From contig NZ_JABWRY020000001.1 in assembly GCF_014269205.2 (NCBI RefSeq), positions 5,380,001 to 5,444,000 of the forward strand: a stretch of 64,000 bases of DNA, written 5' to 3'. This DNA comes from Pseudomonas kermanshahensis. GTDB taxonomy: Bacteria > Pseudomonadota > Gammaproteobacteria > Pseudomonadales > Pseudomonadaceae. Below, in pieces: positions 52,595-61,825 of this stretch (position 1 is its first letter; the number at the start of each line of letters is the position of its first letter). The position numbers and the translations under genes are program-made. The notes beneath the pieces are model-generated. The model was not told the DNA's origin. It saw only the letters and a program-made list of their open reading frames with translations, and searched no databases.

Positions 52595-53127
52595 GACCAA
52601 AACGCCGACACACGCGCTGCCAGGACAAACTCTTCGCCCGAAGGCAGGTGCTTCACACGCTTGAGCTCCAGGCCTTGCAGTACCGCGGACCGCTCAAGGT
52701 CGCGTATGAACTGAGCGACCACGGCACCGGACGCGGCCTGGCCGGTCACCTGCAAACGGCCGCCTACCAACGTGAGTTCAGTGAGCTGCAGACCAGCAGG
52801 CAATGCGGCCTCCAGGTCGCTAAGCAACGCGGGGAATACACCTTGATCGGCACGCAGGCTGGCCAACACCGCAGCGTGTGCCTGGGCAGCATCGTGGGCG
52901 GCACGCACTTCAGCGTGCTGCTCCAACTGTTCATCCAGCAGCGCAATGGCGGAGTGACGGCTAACAGTGTTCAACCCTTGCTGCTGCGCACGTTGGCGTG
53001 CCAGTTGATCGATCAGCATCACGGCGCACAGGGCCAGCGCCGCACTGCCAAGCAACATCCACTGAAAGCGCCGAAGCATCGACCGGCGCTGCCGCTCGCG
53101 CCAGGGCAAAAGGTTCAGACGCATCAT
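52591..53127 (-). CDS. pilN: Type IV pilus assembly protein PilN
   Basis: 178 aa from the ATG at 53127, overlapping the pilM stop (ATGA). The PilM-binding N-terminal motif reads MMRLNLLPWRERQRR. A single membrane helix lies at about 24-42 (WMLLGSAALALCAVMLIDQL), and a periplasmic ferredoxin-like domain ends LKRVKHLPSGEEFVLAARV. It forms the inner-membrane alignment complex with PilM and PilO. Confidence 0.92.
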   Translation of the reverse strand: MMRLNLLPWRERQRRSMLRRFQWMLLGSAALALCAVMLIDQLARQRAQQQGLNTVSRHSAIALLDEQLEQHAEVRAAHDAAQAHAAVLASLRADQGVFPALLSDLEAALPAGLQLTELTLVGGRLQVTGQAASGAVVAQFIRDLERSAVLQGLELKRVKHLPSGEEFVLAARVSAFWS

Positions 53128-53987
53128 GGCTGCATGCCTCCGAGCGCCAAGGCGCATGCCAAGAGCATCTCGCCCCCACCAGGCTCCAACCCGGCAATAG
53201 AAGGCAGGGGCCGGCAGGGTAGTTTCACCTCTGCACTCAGGTTATCCAGCCACGCTTGCTCGATCGGTGAACTGCCGGCGACCAGCACGCATTCCAGTTG
53301 ACTGTCGTCGCCCAAAAGCGCCGGCCATTGGCCAAGTGCTTGGCCAAGGTGCACTTCGCGGCGCTGCGCGGGCATGCCCTGCCGCCAACAATGCAGCGTC
53401 GCGCCTTGCGCTTCGATGCGCAGCAATGCCGAACCCGCAAGCGCGCCCTGCGGCAACATCCGCTGCAACGCGATACTGTCGACCTCCATCGCCTCAGCCT
53501 GCAGTCCGGCTGCATCAAGCAGGGCTTCAACGGGCTCCAGCGCACGCTGGCGACAGGCAGCCACCATGACCTCCTGGCAATCGGCCTGGGCCTCGGAGGC
53601 CCCGAGCAACTGAAAGTCCAGCGCCAGATCATCAAGCGGAAATGGAAACAGGCGATCCGCATCAGCCAGCAACTGGGCTTCGATATCGGCTTCACTCAGG
53701 CCCGTCGGCAGTTGGCACACCTTGCAGATCACCTGATTTGCCGGCAGCGCCACCGCAACGCGCCGCTGCCGACTGCCGCTGCGCCTGCAGGCACGGCGCA
53801 ACGCAGCCACTAGCCGGGCAGGGTCGCTCGCCCAATCAGCCCCACTGTACGGTTCATACGGCTCGTGCGCCCAGGCCGCGACCTGGCAACGCCCCTTGCG
53901 TCGCTGCAGCTGCACAATCCGAACGGAGTCGGGGGCAATTTCCACCCCCAAGAGTGAACCGGCATCCATGCCGAAACGTCCAAGCAT
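53124..53987 (-). CDS. pilM: Type IV pilus assembly protein PilM, short form
   Basis: 287 aa, actin-like cytoplasmic protein. Typical features: LLGVEIAPDSVRIVQLQRRKG at the N-terminus, VAVALPANQVICKVCQLP, EADIEAQLLADADRLFPFPLDDLALDFQLLG and VDSIALQRML. It is shorter than the roughly 354-aa PilM of P. aeruginosa; later actin-fold subdomains appear trimmed. It is the first gene of the pil cluster, divergent from ponA. Confidence 0.9.
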   Translation of the reverse strand: MLGRFGMDAGSLLGVEIAPDSVRIVQLQRRKGRCQVAAWAHEPYEPYSGADWASDPARLVAALRRACRRSGSRQRRVAVALPANQVICKVCQLPTGLSEADIEAQLLADADRLFPFPLDDLALDFQLLGASEAQADCQEVMVAACRQRALEPVEALLDAAGLQAEAMEVDSIALQRMLPQGALAGSALLRIEAQGATLHCWRQGMPAQRREVHLGQALGQWPALLGDDSQLECVLVAGSSPIEQAWLDNLSAEVKLPCRPLPSIAGLEPGGGEMLLACALALGGMQP

Positions 53988-54094
53988 CGCTGCTCCTTTG
54001 CTGTATGCCGCAAACCCGCGTCAGCGCTAGGCCCCAGCGGCCAAACGGTTCGACGGGCCACCTGGCCGGTCACCCGGCAAGGCGAAAAAATGCT

Positions 54095-54100
54095 TATAAT
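54095..54100 (+). promoter_or_regulatory. -10 box of ponA promoter
   Basis: A perfect TATAAT lies in the ponA-pilM divergent gap. No good -35 is seen 16-18 bp upstream. Transcription would begin near 54107, which supports a translation start downstream at 54166 rather than at 54112. Confidence 0.5.
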
Positions 54101-54165
54101 GCCCAGCGTTTTTGGTCCGCCGGACCCGTACGCAATTCACTTATCAACCTGGACGCCCAAAAGCC

Positions 54166-56619
54166 TTGATACGTCTGCTGAAGTTCTTCTGGTGGTCTTC
54201 CGTCGCAGTCATTAGCGCGCTCGTACTCGGTGTGAGCGGTGCGTTTCTGTATCTTAGCCCTAGCCTGCCCTCGGTCGAGTCCCTCAGAAGCATCCAGTTG
54301 CAGATCCCCCTCAGGGTGTACAGCAGCGACGGCAAGCTGATTGCCGAGTTCGGCGAAATGCGCCGCTCGCCGATCCGTTTCGCGGAAATCCCCCCACAAT
54401 TTATCCAGGCGCTTCTGTCAGCCGAGGACGACAATTTCCTCAACCACTACGGCGTTGACCCCAGCAGCCTGATGCGCGCCGCGACTCAGCTGGTAAAAAC
54501 CGGCCACATCCAGACGGGCGGCAGCACCATCACCATGCAGGTGGCGAAGAACTTCTTCCTCACCAGCGAGCGCAGCTTTTCGCGCAAGACCAACGAGATT
54601 CTGCTGGCCCTGCAGATCGAGCGTGAGCTGACCAAGGACGAAATCCTTGAGCTGTACGTGAACAAGATCTACCTGGGCAACCGGGCGTACGGCATCGATG
54701 CCGCCGCACAGGTTTATTACGGCAAGTCGATCCGCGACGTGAGCCTGGCGCAAATGGCGATGATCGCCGGCCTGCCCAAGGCACCTTCGCGCTTCAACCC
54801 GCTGGCCAACCCGGTGCGCGCAAAAGAGCGTCGCGACTGGATTCTTGGCCGCATGTACAAGCTCGGCAAGATTGACCAGGCCAGCTACCAGGCCGCCCTG
54901 GCCGAGCCGCTCAACGCCAGCTATCACGTGCCGACACCTGAGGTGAATGCCCCGTACGTCGCCGAGATGGCCCGCGCCGAGATGGTCGGCCGTTATGGCA
55001 GCGATGCCTACACCGAGGGCTTCCGCGTCACCACCACCGTGCCGAGCGACATGCAGGAGATGGCCAACAAAGCCATTCTCACGGGCCTTTCCGATTACGA
55101 TGAACGCCACGGTTACCGCGGCCCCGAGGCACGCTTCCCAGGCAAGACCCACGCGGCCTGGCTGCTGGAACTGAGCAAGCAACGCACCCTGGGCGGCCTT
55201 GAGCCGGCCATCGTCACCCAGGTCGACAAGACCGACCTCAAGGTGCTGACCCGCAGCGGCCAGGAAGAAACCGTCGCCTGGGACACCATGAAGTGGGCGC
55301 GCCCGTTCCTCAATAGCAATTCCCAGGGCCGCGCACCACAAAGCCCCGCCGATGTTGCCCAGGTAGGTGACCTGGTGCGCCTGCAGCGCCTGGACGACGG
55401 CAAGCTCAAGTTCAGCCAGGTGCCGGGCGCACAAAGCGCGCTGGTCACCCTCGACCCATACAACGGCGCCATTCGTGCCCTGGTAGGCGGCTTCTCGTTC
55501 GAGCAAAGCAACTACAACCGTGCCATGCAGGCCAAGCGCCAACCTGGCTCGAGCTTCAAGCCCTTCATCTATAGCGCGGCGCTCGACAGCGGCTACACCG
55601 CGGCCAGCCTGGTCAACGATGCACCGATCGTGTTCGTCGACGAGTACCTGGACAAGGTCTGGCGGCCGAAGAACGACACCAACACCTTCCTCGGCCCGAT
55701 CCGCATGCGCGAGGCGCTGTACAAGTCGCGCAACCTGGTATCGATCCGCCTGCTGCAGGCCATGGGCGTCGACCGCACCATCGACTACATCGCCAAGTTC
55801 GGCTTCAACAAGCAGGACTTGCCGCGCAACCTGTCGCTGGCACTGGGCACCGCAACCCTCACGCCGATGGAAATCGCCACGGGCTGGAGCACCTTTGCCA
55901 ACGGCGGCTACAAGATCACCCCGTACTTGATCGACCGCATCGAGAGCCGCAGCGGCGAGACCCTGTTCACCGCCAACCCGCCCCGCGTGCCGCAAGGCGC
56001 CCAGGACCAGGCAGGCCTTGCCGCGCCAGAACAGCCGATCAGCACCGCAGCCATGCCGGGCGAGGCGCCGGCCGCCTTTGGTCAGGTCACGCCAGCACCG
56101 CAAACGCCGGCAGTGGCGGAACAGATCATCGACGGCCGCACCACGTACATCCTCACCAGCATGTTGCAGGATGTAATCAAACGGGGCACTGGCCGCCGTG
56201 CGCTGGCCCTGGGCCGCACCGACCTGGCCGGCAAGACCGGTACCACCAACGAGTCCAAGGATGCCTGGTTCTCCGGCTACAACGCCGATTACGTGACCAC
56301 GGTATGGGTCGGCTTCGACCAGCCCGAGACCCTGGGCCGCCGCGAGTACGGTGGTACTGCGGCGCTGCCGATCTGGATGAGTTTCATGGGCGCCGCCCTC
56401 AAGGACAAACCCAACCACGTACCGGCGGAGCCGGAAGGCATCCTCAGCCTGCGTGTCGACCCAGTCAGCGGCCGCGCGGCCTCGCCGGGCACGCCGAACG
56501 CCTACTTCGAGTTGTTCAAGGCCGAAGATTCGCCACCGTCGGGGGATGAACTGGGCAACGGCGCGGCACCGGGAAGCCCGCTGCCAGCAGACGAAGCAGC
56601 GCCGATGGACCTGTTCTGA
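54166..56619 (+). CDS. ponA: Penicillin-binding protein 1A, bifunctional
   Basis: 817 aa when started at the TTG at 54166, giving (M)IRLLKFFWWSSVAVISALVLGVSG, a short tail plus membrane anchor as in PBP1A; there is no ATG nearby. The frame is open from 54112, but that lies only about 5 nt after the likely transcription start. The glycosyltransferase domain has ALLSAEDDNFLNHYGVD with the catalytic Glu, GGSTITMQVAKNFFL and LELYVNKIYLG. An OB-like insert follows at about 310-400. The transpeptidase domain has the serine motif GSSFKPF, SRN, and KTGTTNESKDAWF. It builds peptidoglycan on the periplasmic side and is divergent from pilM as in other pseudomonads. Confidence 0.95.
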   Translation: MIRLLKFFWWSSVAVISALVLGVSGAFLYLSPSLPSVESLRSIQLQIPLRVYSSDGKLIAEFGEMRRSPIRFAEIPPQFIQALLSAEDDNFLNHYGVDPSSLMRAATQLVKTGHIQTGGSTITMQVAKNFFLTSERSFSRKTNEILLALQIERELTKDEILELYVNKIYLGNRAYGIDAAAQVYYGKSIRDVSLAQMAMIAGLPKAPSRFNPLANPVRAKERRDWILGRMYKLGKIDQASYQAALAEPLNASYHVPTPEVNAPYVAEMARAEMVGRYGSDAYTEGFRVTTTVPSDMQEMANKAILTGLSDYDERHGYRGPEARFPGKTHAAWLLELSKQRTLGGLEPAIVTQVDKTDLKVLTRSGQEETVAWDTMKWARPFLNSNSQGRAPQSPADVAQVGDLVRLQRLDDGKLKFSQVPGAQSALVTLDPYNGAIRALVGGFSFEQSNYNRAMQAKRQPGSSFKPFIYSAALDSGYTAASLVNDAPIVFVDEYLDKVWRPKNDTNTFLGPIRMREALYKSRNLVSIRLLQAMGVDRTIDYIAKFGFNKQDLPRNLSLALGTATLTPMEIATGWSTFANGGYKITPYLIDRIESRSGETLFTANPPRVPQGAQDQAGLAAPEQPISTAAMPGEAPAAFGQVTPAPQTPAVAEQIIDGRTTYILTSMLQDVIKRGTGRRALALGRTDLAGKTGTTNESKDAWFSGYNADYVTTVWVGFDQPETLGRREYGGTAALPIWMSFMGAALKDKPNHVPAEPEGILSLRVDPVSGRAASPGTPNAYFELFKAEDSPPSGDELGNGAAPGSPLPADEAAPMDLF

Positions 56620-56644
56620 CCCCTGACAGGCTAGCGCCGCCTGT

Positions 56645-56757
56645 GTAGGAGCGGCCTTGTGTCGCGATGGGCTGCGCAGCAGCCCCTTGCGAGACCTTCT
56701 GCTGTCGAGATCCTGGGGCCGCTGCGCAGCCCATCGCGACACAAGGCCGCTCCTACA
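56645..56757. repeat. REP-type inverted repeat pair after ponA
   Basis: Arm 56645-56686 (GTAGGAGCGGCCTTGTGTCG, then GGGCTGCGCAGCAGCCCC) is mirrored by 56715-56757. The arms are almost identical to the gltD-hemE pair. About 28 bp lie between them. Confidence 0.88.
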
Positions 56758-56786
56758 GGGATCTACGCTGCCGGCAAACGCACAAT

Positions 56787-56821
56787 AAAAAGCCCCGGCT
56801 CATACGAGCCGGGGCTTTTTT
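56787..56821. terminator. Bidirectional terminator between ponA and maeB
   Basis: A perfect 15-bp stem AAAAAGCCCCGGCTC (56787-56801) pairs with GAGCCGGGGCTTTTT (56806-56820), with a 4-nt loop and A and T runs on both sides. It serves convergent ponA and maeB. Confidence 0.92.
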
Positions 56822-56837
56822 GTGTCACTTACGGCAA

Positions 56838-58106
56838 TCAGCCGTTGAACACTTCATCCACGCTGTTCAGCGGGTAGTGCTTAGGATACGGCAGGGTCGC
56901 CACACCGGACTCGATAGCAGCCTTGGCGACAGCATCGGAAACAACGGTGATCAGACGGGCATCCAGAGGCTTCGGAATGATGTACTCACGGCCGAATTCC
57001 AGGCCTTCGACGCCGTAGGCTTCGCAAACTTCCTTAGGAACCGGCAACTTGGCCAGGTCTTTCAGGGCGATGGCCGCAGCAATCTTCATTTCTTCGTTGA
57101 TGCGCTTGGCACGTACGTCCAGGGCGCCACGGAAGATGAAGGGGAAGCCCAGTACGTTGTTGACCTGGTTCGGGTAGTCGGAACGACCGGTGGCCATGAT
57201 CACGTCGTTACGGGTGGCGTGAGCCAGCTCTGGGGAGATTTCCGGATCGGGGTTCGAGCACGCGAACACGATCGGGTTGGCCGCCATCGACTTCAGGCCT
57301 TCTGCGCTCAGCAGGTTCGGGCCGGACAGGCCAACGAACACGTCGGCACCGTTCAAGGCGTCAGCCAGGGTGCGCTTGTCGGTCGCGTGGGCGAACTGCG
57401 CCTTGTACTGGTTCAGGTCGTCGCGGCCAGCGTGGATCACGCCGCTGCGGTCGATCATGTAGATGTTCTCGACCTTGGCACCCATGCTGACCAGCAGCTT
57501 CATGCAGGAGATGGCGGCAGCGCCGGCACCCAGGCAGACGATCTTGGCTTCTTCCAGCTTCTTGCCGGCGATTTCCAGGGCGTTGATCATGCCGGCCGCG
57601 GTGACGATCGCGGTGCCGTGCTGGTCATCGTGGAAGACCGGGATGTCGCATTGCTCGATCAGGGTGCGCTCGATTTCGAAGCACTCTGGAGCCTTGATGT
57701 CTTCGAGGTTGATGCCACCGAAGGTGATCGAAATGCGGCGAACGGTGTCGATGAAAGCTTGCGGGCTTTCCGACTCGACTTCGATGTCGAATACGTCGAT
57801 GCCAGCGAAACGTTTGAACAGAACACCCTTGCCTTCCATGACCGGCTTCGAGGCCAGTGGGCCGAGGTCACCCAGACCGAGGATGGCAGTACCATCCGAA
57901 ATCACCGCAACCAGGTTGCCTTTACCGGTGTATTTGTAGGCCAGCTCTGGATCACGGCCGATTTCGCGCACGGGTTCTGCAACACCTGGGCTGTAGGCCA
58001 GGGCGAGGTCACGGGCGGTGGCGGTGGGCTTCGAGAGCTCGACGCTCAGTTTCCCCGGACGAGGTTGAGCGTGGTATTCGAGAGCGGCGGTTTTCAGGTC
58101 TGACAT
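56838..58106 (-). CDS. maeB: NAD(P)-dependent malic enzyme, short form
   Basis: 422 aa from the ATG at 58106 (MSDLKTAALEYHAQPRPGKL). It decarboxylates malate to pyruvate. Malic enzyme motifs are present: LALAYSPGVAEPVREI, the substrate region DGTAILGLGDLGPLASKPVMEGK, the metal site VFHDDQHGTAIV, and the cofactor-binding VCLGAGAAAISCMKLL. The phosphotransacetylase-like C-terminal half of E. coli MaeB (759 aa) is absent; the frame ends cleanly at VDEVFNG before a terminator, so this is a natural short form. Confidence 0.94.
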   Translation of the reverse strand: MSDLKTAALEYHAQPRPGKLSVELSKPTATARDLALAYSPGVAEPVREIGRDPELAYKYTGKGNLVAVISDGTAILGLGDLGPLASKPVMEGKGVLFKRFAGIDVFDIEVESESPQAFIDTVRRISITFGGINLEDIKAPECFEIERTLIEQCDIPVFHDDQHGTAIVTAAGMINALEIAGKKLEEAKIVCLGAGAAAISCMKLLVSMGAKVENIYMIDRSGVIHAGRDDLNQYKAQFAHATDKRTLADALNGADVFVGLSGPNLLSAEGLKSMAANPIVFACSNPDPEISPELAHATRNDVIMATGRSDYPNQVNNVLGFPFIFRGALDVRAKRINEEMKIAAAIALKDLAKLPVPKEVCEAYGVEGLEFGREYIIPKPLDARLITVVSDAVAKAAIESGVATLPYPKHYPLNSVDEVFNG

Positions 58107-58284
58107 GGTGGGCATTCCGCTATTTACTGTTCTGACGGACCGCCGAGGATACGCAAAGAGCCGGGGAGTCACAAGACTGGTCGGTCACTTGTGTCAAGGC
58201 CTTTAGCCTACGACTTTACGCTATAACCCACGGGGCATACGAATCACAGTGTGTACAATCTAATACCGAAATGTCTACATCTTT

Positions 58285-59106
58285 TCAGCCTGAAATGCGT
58301 TCTAACATGGTCGGATCGGTCAATGGCAACACCCAGCGTCGCTGCCCAGGCTTCAGGCCGCCCTTGCGGGAACGATCCAGCACCCAGCCACGCGCCTCGA
58401 CTTGGCGCCCTTTGAGATTATCGAAGAAGCTCGCCGGGAAGTTGCGTTGCAGACGAGCGGGAACCTGCAGCACCACGGTGCTATCCAGGCTCAGCCAGAC
58501 GCCGCCGCGGTTACGTTCGACCGCCTCGATTCGGCCACCGATGACAGCGAACCCAGACTGCCGGACATCCCGTGCGCGCAGCACCGGCGAGCTGCGCCAC
58601 AGGCCAACACCCGCCTTGCGCGCCGCTTGCTCGGCCAATTGCTGGCACCCCACCAGGCGCACATTGGGGGCAACGGCAACGCGGTAGCCGAGCCCCTCGC
58701 TGAGCAGTTGTGCTTCCAGATTGTTGCCAGTGCGGCCGTAGATGTGTGCCAGTGTGCGGCCGTATTTGTCTTTGCCCTCGACGCCCGGCACCAGCCCGAC
58801 ACGCCCGTCGCTGGCTTTGACCAGGGCCTGCAAGCGCCGCTTGGCCGCCTCGGCATAGGGCTCGCTGGTACGCCCTTTGCGGCCGATCTCCGGGGCATTG
58901 ATGCCGATCATGCGCACACTGCGGCCATCGGTCAGGCGCAAGGTATCGCCATCCACCACCTGCCGCACTGCTACCTGCTGAGGATTGGCCGGCAGCGGGC
59001 AGAACGCCAGGGCAGGAAGATGCCAAATCGCGCCCACAAAAAAAGCGCCCACAAGGGGCGCTTTTTTTTGCAACAGCGCGAAACCCGAGGGATTCGCCAT
59101 GCGCAT
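58285..59106 (-). CDS. Secreted thermonuclease-like (SNase) protein
   Basis: 273 aa from the ATG at 59106, 2 bp after the rpmE stop; an ATG at 59100 is also in frame. Residues about 14-35 (KKAPLVGAFFVGAIWHLPALA) make a signal peptide. The SNase fold follows: VVDGDTLRLTDGRSVRMIGINAPE with the metal-binding aspartates, then GLVPGVEGKDKYGRTLAHIYG and the second active-site Arg region. An OB-like C-terminal extension of about 90 residues (VWLSLDSTVVLQVPARLQ) has no assignment. The DNA coding for the signal peptide is also the rpmE terminator hairpin. If that hairpin works, most transcripts stop inside this gene. Confidence 0.83.
   Translation of the reverse strand: MRMANPSGFALLQKKAPLVGAFFVGAIWHLPALAFCPLPANPQQVAVRQVVDGDTLRLTDGRSVRMIGINAPEIGRKGRTSEPYAEAAKRRLQALVKASDGRVGLVPGVEGKDKYGRTLAHIYGRTGNNLEAQLLSEGLGYRVAVAPNVRLVGCQQLAEQAARKAGVGLWRSSPVLRARDVRQSGFAVIGGRIEAVERNRGGVWLSLDSTVVLQVPARLQRNFPASFFDNLKGRQVEARGWVLDRSRKGGLKPGQRRWVLPLTDPTMLERISG
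59038..59069 (-). terminator. rpmE terminator, embedded in the nuclease coding start
   Basis: On the minus strand AGCGCCC (59062-59056), loop CTTGT, and GGGCGCT (59050-59044), extended by an A/T-paired base and followed by T residues to 59038. It lies 40-70 bp past the rpmE stop and inside codons about 13-23 of the nuclease frame. Confidence 0.82.
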
Positions 59107-59108
59107 TA

Positions 59109-59324
59109 TTACTTCTTGGCACCGAACATGCCGAAGCGATCGGCAAACTTCTGTACGCGACCACCGGTGTCCAGGACTTTCTGCTTACCGGTGTAGAACG
59201 GGTGGCACAGGTTGCAAACGTCGATCGACAGGGTGCTACCCAGGGTCGAACGGCTTTCAAACTTGTTGCCGCAGCTGCAGGTGACTGCAACTACTTCGTA
59301 GTTCGGATGAATATTTGCTTTCAT
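59109..59324 (-). CDS. rpmE: 50S ribosomal protein L31 (zinc-binding type)
   Basis: 71 aa starting [27 protein letters not shown]. The four cysteines (Cys16, Cys18, Cys37, Cys40: CSCG and CNLC) mark the Zn-binding C+ form of L31, as opposed to the zinc-free YkgM type. HPFYTGKQK is the L31 signature. It has its own leader before priA, which is divergent. Zinc limitation would be expected to favour a C- paralogue elsewhere. Confidence 0.97.
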   Translation of the reverse strand: MKANIHPNYEVVAVTCSCGNKFESRSTLGSTLSIDVCNLCHPFYTGKQKVLDTGGRVQKFADRFGMFGAKK

Positions 59325-59492
59325 GGTCACTTCCTCGAGCTGCGTGCCGCCACCCAACACCAATTGTTGAATACCGCACGTAATTAGGCGGCGAATAATA
59401 CCAGAGCCCAGCCTCAGCGCAAGTTGTCGCTTGCACCGACTGTCGTCTGCTAGGCTCGCCAGTCTTTGAAATGCCCTTGCGAGACCTTCCGC

Positions 59493-61712
59493 GTGTCCGA
59501 CGTCATCCTGCGCCTTGCCCTGCCCTCCCCGCTGCGTCGCCTGTTCGACTACAGGGCGCCGGCGAGCATGGCGCGCCAGCCCCTCACACCTGGCATGCGC
59601 ATTCGTGTGCCATTCGGGCGCCGCGAGATGATCGGTGTGCTGGTGGAGGTGTGCGACCAAAGCGAAGTGCCCGCCGACAAGCTCAAGCCGGCCATTGCGC
59701 TGCTGGACCCGGTGTCGCCGCTGCCGCCGGCCCTGCTCAAGCTGTGCCTGTGGACGGCCCAGTACTACCAGCACAGCCTGGGCGATACCCTGAGCTGGGC
59801 GCTGCCGACCCTGCTGCGCCAGGGCGAACTGGCCGAGATGCGCCAGGAACGCTTCTGGCACGTCGCCGCCGATGCCCGCCACGATGACCCCCGCATCGCC
59901 CGCGCACCGCGCCAGCGCGATGCCCTGAAAACCCTGGCGCAGCACCCACACGGCGTGGCCCACAGCCTGCTGGGCAAGCTCAACCTGAACAAGGACAGCC
60001 TCGACCTGCTGCTGGCCAAGGAACTGGTCACCGTCGAAGTACGCCGCCACCTGCCGACGCCGCGCCACGAGCACTGGCTGGCGCAGCCCGAACTGCCCCT
60101 CAACGAAGAGCAGCGCAACGCCTTCGATGCCGTGTGCCTGGGCCTTGGCAGTTTCAACGCGTTTCTGCTGGCCGGGGTTACCGGCAGCGGCAAGACCGAG
60201 GTCTACCTGCAGTTGATCCGCGAAACACTGGAGGCCGGCAAACAGGCGCTGGTGCTGATCCCGGAAATCAACCTCGGCCCGCAGACCCTGGCGCGCTTCG
60301 AGCAACGCTTCAACGCCCGCATCGCCTTGCTGCACTCGGCGGTCGGCGACCGCGAGCGGCTGGACGCCTGGCTGGCAGCCCGCGATGGCGAGGCCGACAT
60401 CATCATCGGCACCCGCTCGGCACTGTTCACGCCGATGAAAAACCCCGGCCTGATCATCATCGACGAAGAGCACGACGGCTCTTATAAACAGCAGGAAGGC
60501 CTGCGTTACCACGCCCGCGACCTGGCCCTGGTGCGCGCCCACCAGGAGAACATCCCAATCCTGCTCGGCTCGGCCACGCCGTCGCTAGAAACCCTGCACA
60601 ACGCCCAGACCGGCCGCTACACCTTGCTGCGCATGAACCAGCGCGCCGGCGGTGCGCGCCCACCGCGCATGCTGCGCCTGGACGTGAAAAGCCTGCCGCT
60701 GGACAGTGGCATCAGCGGCCCGCTGCAGCAGGCCATCCGCCAGACCCTGGAAGCAGGCCAGCAAGTGCTGGTGTTCCTCAACCGCCGCGGCTTTGCCCCG
60801 ACGTTGCTGTGCCACGATTGCGGCTGGTTGTCCGAATGCCCTCGCTGTGATGCGCGCATGACCGTGCACCAGCGTTCCGGCGTGCTGCGTTGCCACCACT
60901 GCGGTTATGACGAACGCCTGCCGCACCAGTGCCCGCAGTGCAACCATGTCGACTTGCGGCCGGTGGGCGCAGGCACCGAGCGCGCCGAAGAGCGCCTTAA
61001 GGTGCTGTTCCCGGACTACCCGATCCTGCGCGTGGACCGCGACAGCACGGCGCGCAAAGACGCCATGCACAACCTGTTCGGCACCATCCAGCGTGGCCAG
61101 CCGAGCATCCTGGTGGGCACCCAGATGCTCGCCAAGGGGCACCACTTCCCACGCGTGACCCTGGTGGCCATCCTCGACGCCGACGGCGGGCTGTTCTCCG
61201 GCGACTTCCGTGCCAGCGAGCGCATGGCGCAATTGATCGTGCAGGTTGCCGGGCGTGCCGGGCGCGCCGAAGAGCCGGGCAAGGTGATCATCCAGACCCA
61301 CCTGGCCGACCATCCCTTGCTGGTACAGCTGACCGAACAAGGCTATTTCGCCTTCGCCGAGCAAGCCCTGGACGAGCGCCGCGCCGCCGGCCTGCCGCCT
61401 TTTTCGCACCTGGCCTTGCTGCGCGCCGAAGCGCACAAACCGGGCCAGGCCGAAGGCTTCCTCGATGAAGCCTGCAGCGCAGCAGAGCGCCTGGTGGCCG
61501 AACAGCGCCTGCCAGGCATTGAACTGTTGGGCCCGGTACCGGCTCCCATGGAGCGCCGAGCAGGCCGCTTCCGCGCCCAATTATTGATACAGGCCAACAC
61601 CCGGGCACCCCTGCATCGACTGATCAGCGCCTGGTTGCTAGTGTTGGAGCAAATGCCGAGCGGCCGACAGGTTCGCTGGTCGCTGGACGTGGACCCGGTA
61701 GACCTCTACTGA
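59493..61712 (+). CDS. priA: Primosomal protein N' (replication restart helicase)
   Basis: 739 aa from a GTG at 59493 ([21 protein letters not shown]). The 3' DNA-binding domain is at about 1-105. The superfamily 2 helicase core has [15 protein letters not shown] (Walker A) and [12 protein letters not shown] (DEEH box). The eight-cysteine zinc region ([13 protein letters not shown]...RCHHCG...CPQC) lies at about 440-490. The helicase C lobe shows [19 protein letters not shown] and [13 protein letters not shown]. PriA reloads the replisome at stalled forks. It is divergent from rpmE and upstream of argS, as in other Gammaproteobacteria. Confidence 0.97.
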   Translation: MSDVILRLALPSPLRRLFDYRAPASMARQPLTPGMRIRVPFGRREMIGVLVEVCDQSEVPADKLKPAIALLDPVSPLPPALLKLCLWTAQYYQHSLGDTLSWALPTLLRQGELAEMRQERFWHVAADARHDDPRIARAPRQRDALKTLAQHPHGVAHSLLGKLNLNKDSLDLLLAKELVTVEVRRHLPTPRHEHWLAQPELPLNEEQRNAFDAVCLGLGSFNAFLLAGVTGSGKTEVYLQLIRETLEAGKQALVLIPEINLGPQTLARFEQRFNARIALLHSAVGDRERLDAWLAARDGEADIIIGTRSALFTPMKNPGLIIIDEEHDGSYKQQEGLRYHARDLALVRAHQENIPILLGSATPSLETLHNAQTGRYTLLRMNQRAGGARPPRMLRLDVKSLPLDSGISGPLQQAIRQTLEAGQQVLVFLNRRGFAPTLLCHDCGWLSECPRCDARMTVHQRSGVLRCHHCGYDERLPHQCPQCNHVDLRPVGAGTERAEERLKVLFPDYPILRVDRDSTARKDAMHNLFGTIQRGQPSILVGTQMLAKGHHFPRVTLVAILDADGGLFSGDFRASERMAQLIVQVAGRAGRAEEPGKVIIQTHLADHPLLVQLTEQGYFAFAEQALDERRAAGLPPFSHLALLRAEAHKPGQAEGFLDEACSAAERLVAEQRLPGIELLGPVPAPMERRAGRFRAQLLIQANTRAPLHRLISAWLLVLEQMPSGRQVRWSLDVDPVDLY

Positions 61713-61733
61713 CACCCTGAGCCTTGGCAAAGG

Positions 61734-61762
61734 TTGGCAACCCGCTCCCGGCAACGGATAAT
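61734..61762 (+). promoter_or_regulatory. argS: Sigma-70-like promoter for argS
   Basis: TTGGCA (61734-61739) and GATAAT (61757-61762) are separated by exactly 17 bp in the 113-bp priA-argS gap. Transcription would start near 61769, giving a leader of about 57 nt before the argS ATG. Confidence 0.6.
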
Positions 61763-61825
61763 GCCCAGTTTTTCCACCTGCGCATCGAAGCGCTCCACCG
61801 CGCTTGCGGTCGAAAAGAGAACCCC

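Noticed and set aside
56838..58106. Malic enzyme lacking the phosphotransacetylase half, considered as a truncation
   Set aside because: The frame ends cleanly before a strong terminator, and single-domain malic enzymes of about 420 aa are common in Pseudomonas.
56684..59489. The 16-mer CCCTTGCGAGACCTTC occurs both in the ponA-maeB gap (56684-56699) and upstream of priA (59474-59489)
   Set aside because: The flanks do not match and no palindrome or repeat family is evident; two copies are not enough to call an element.
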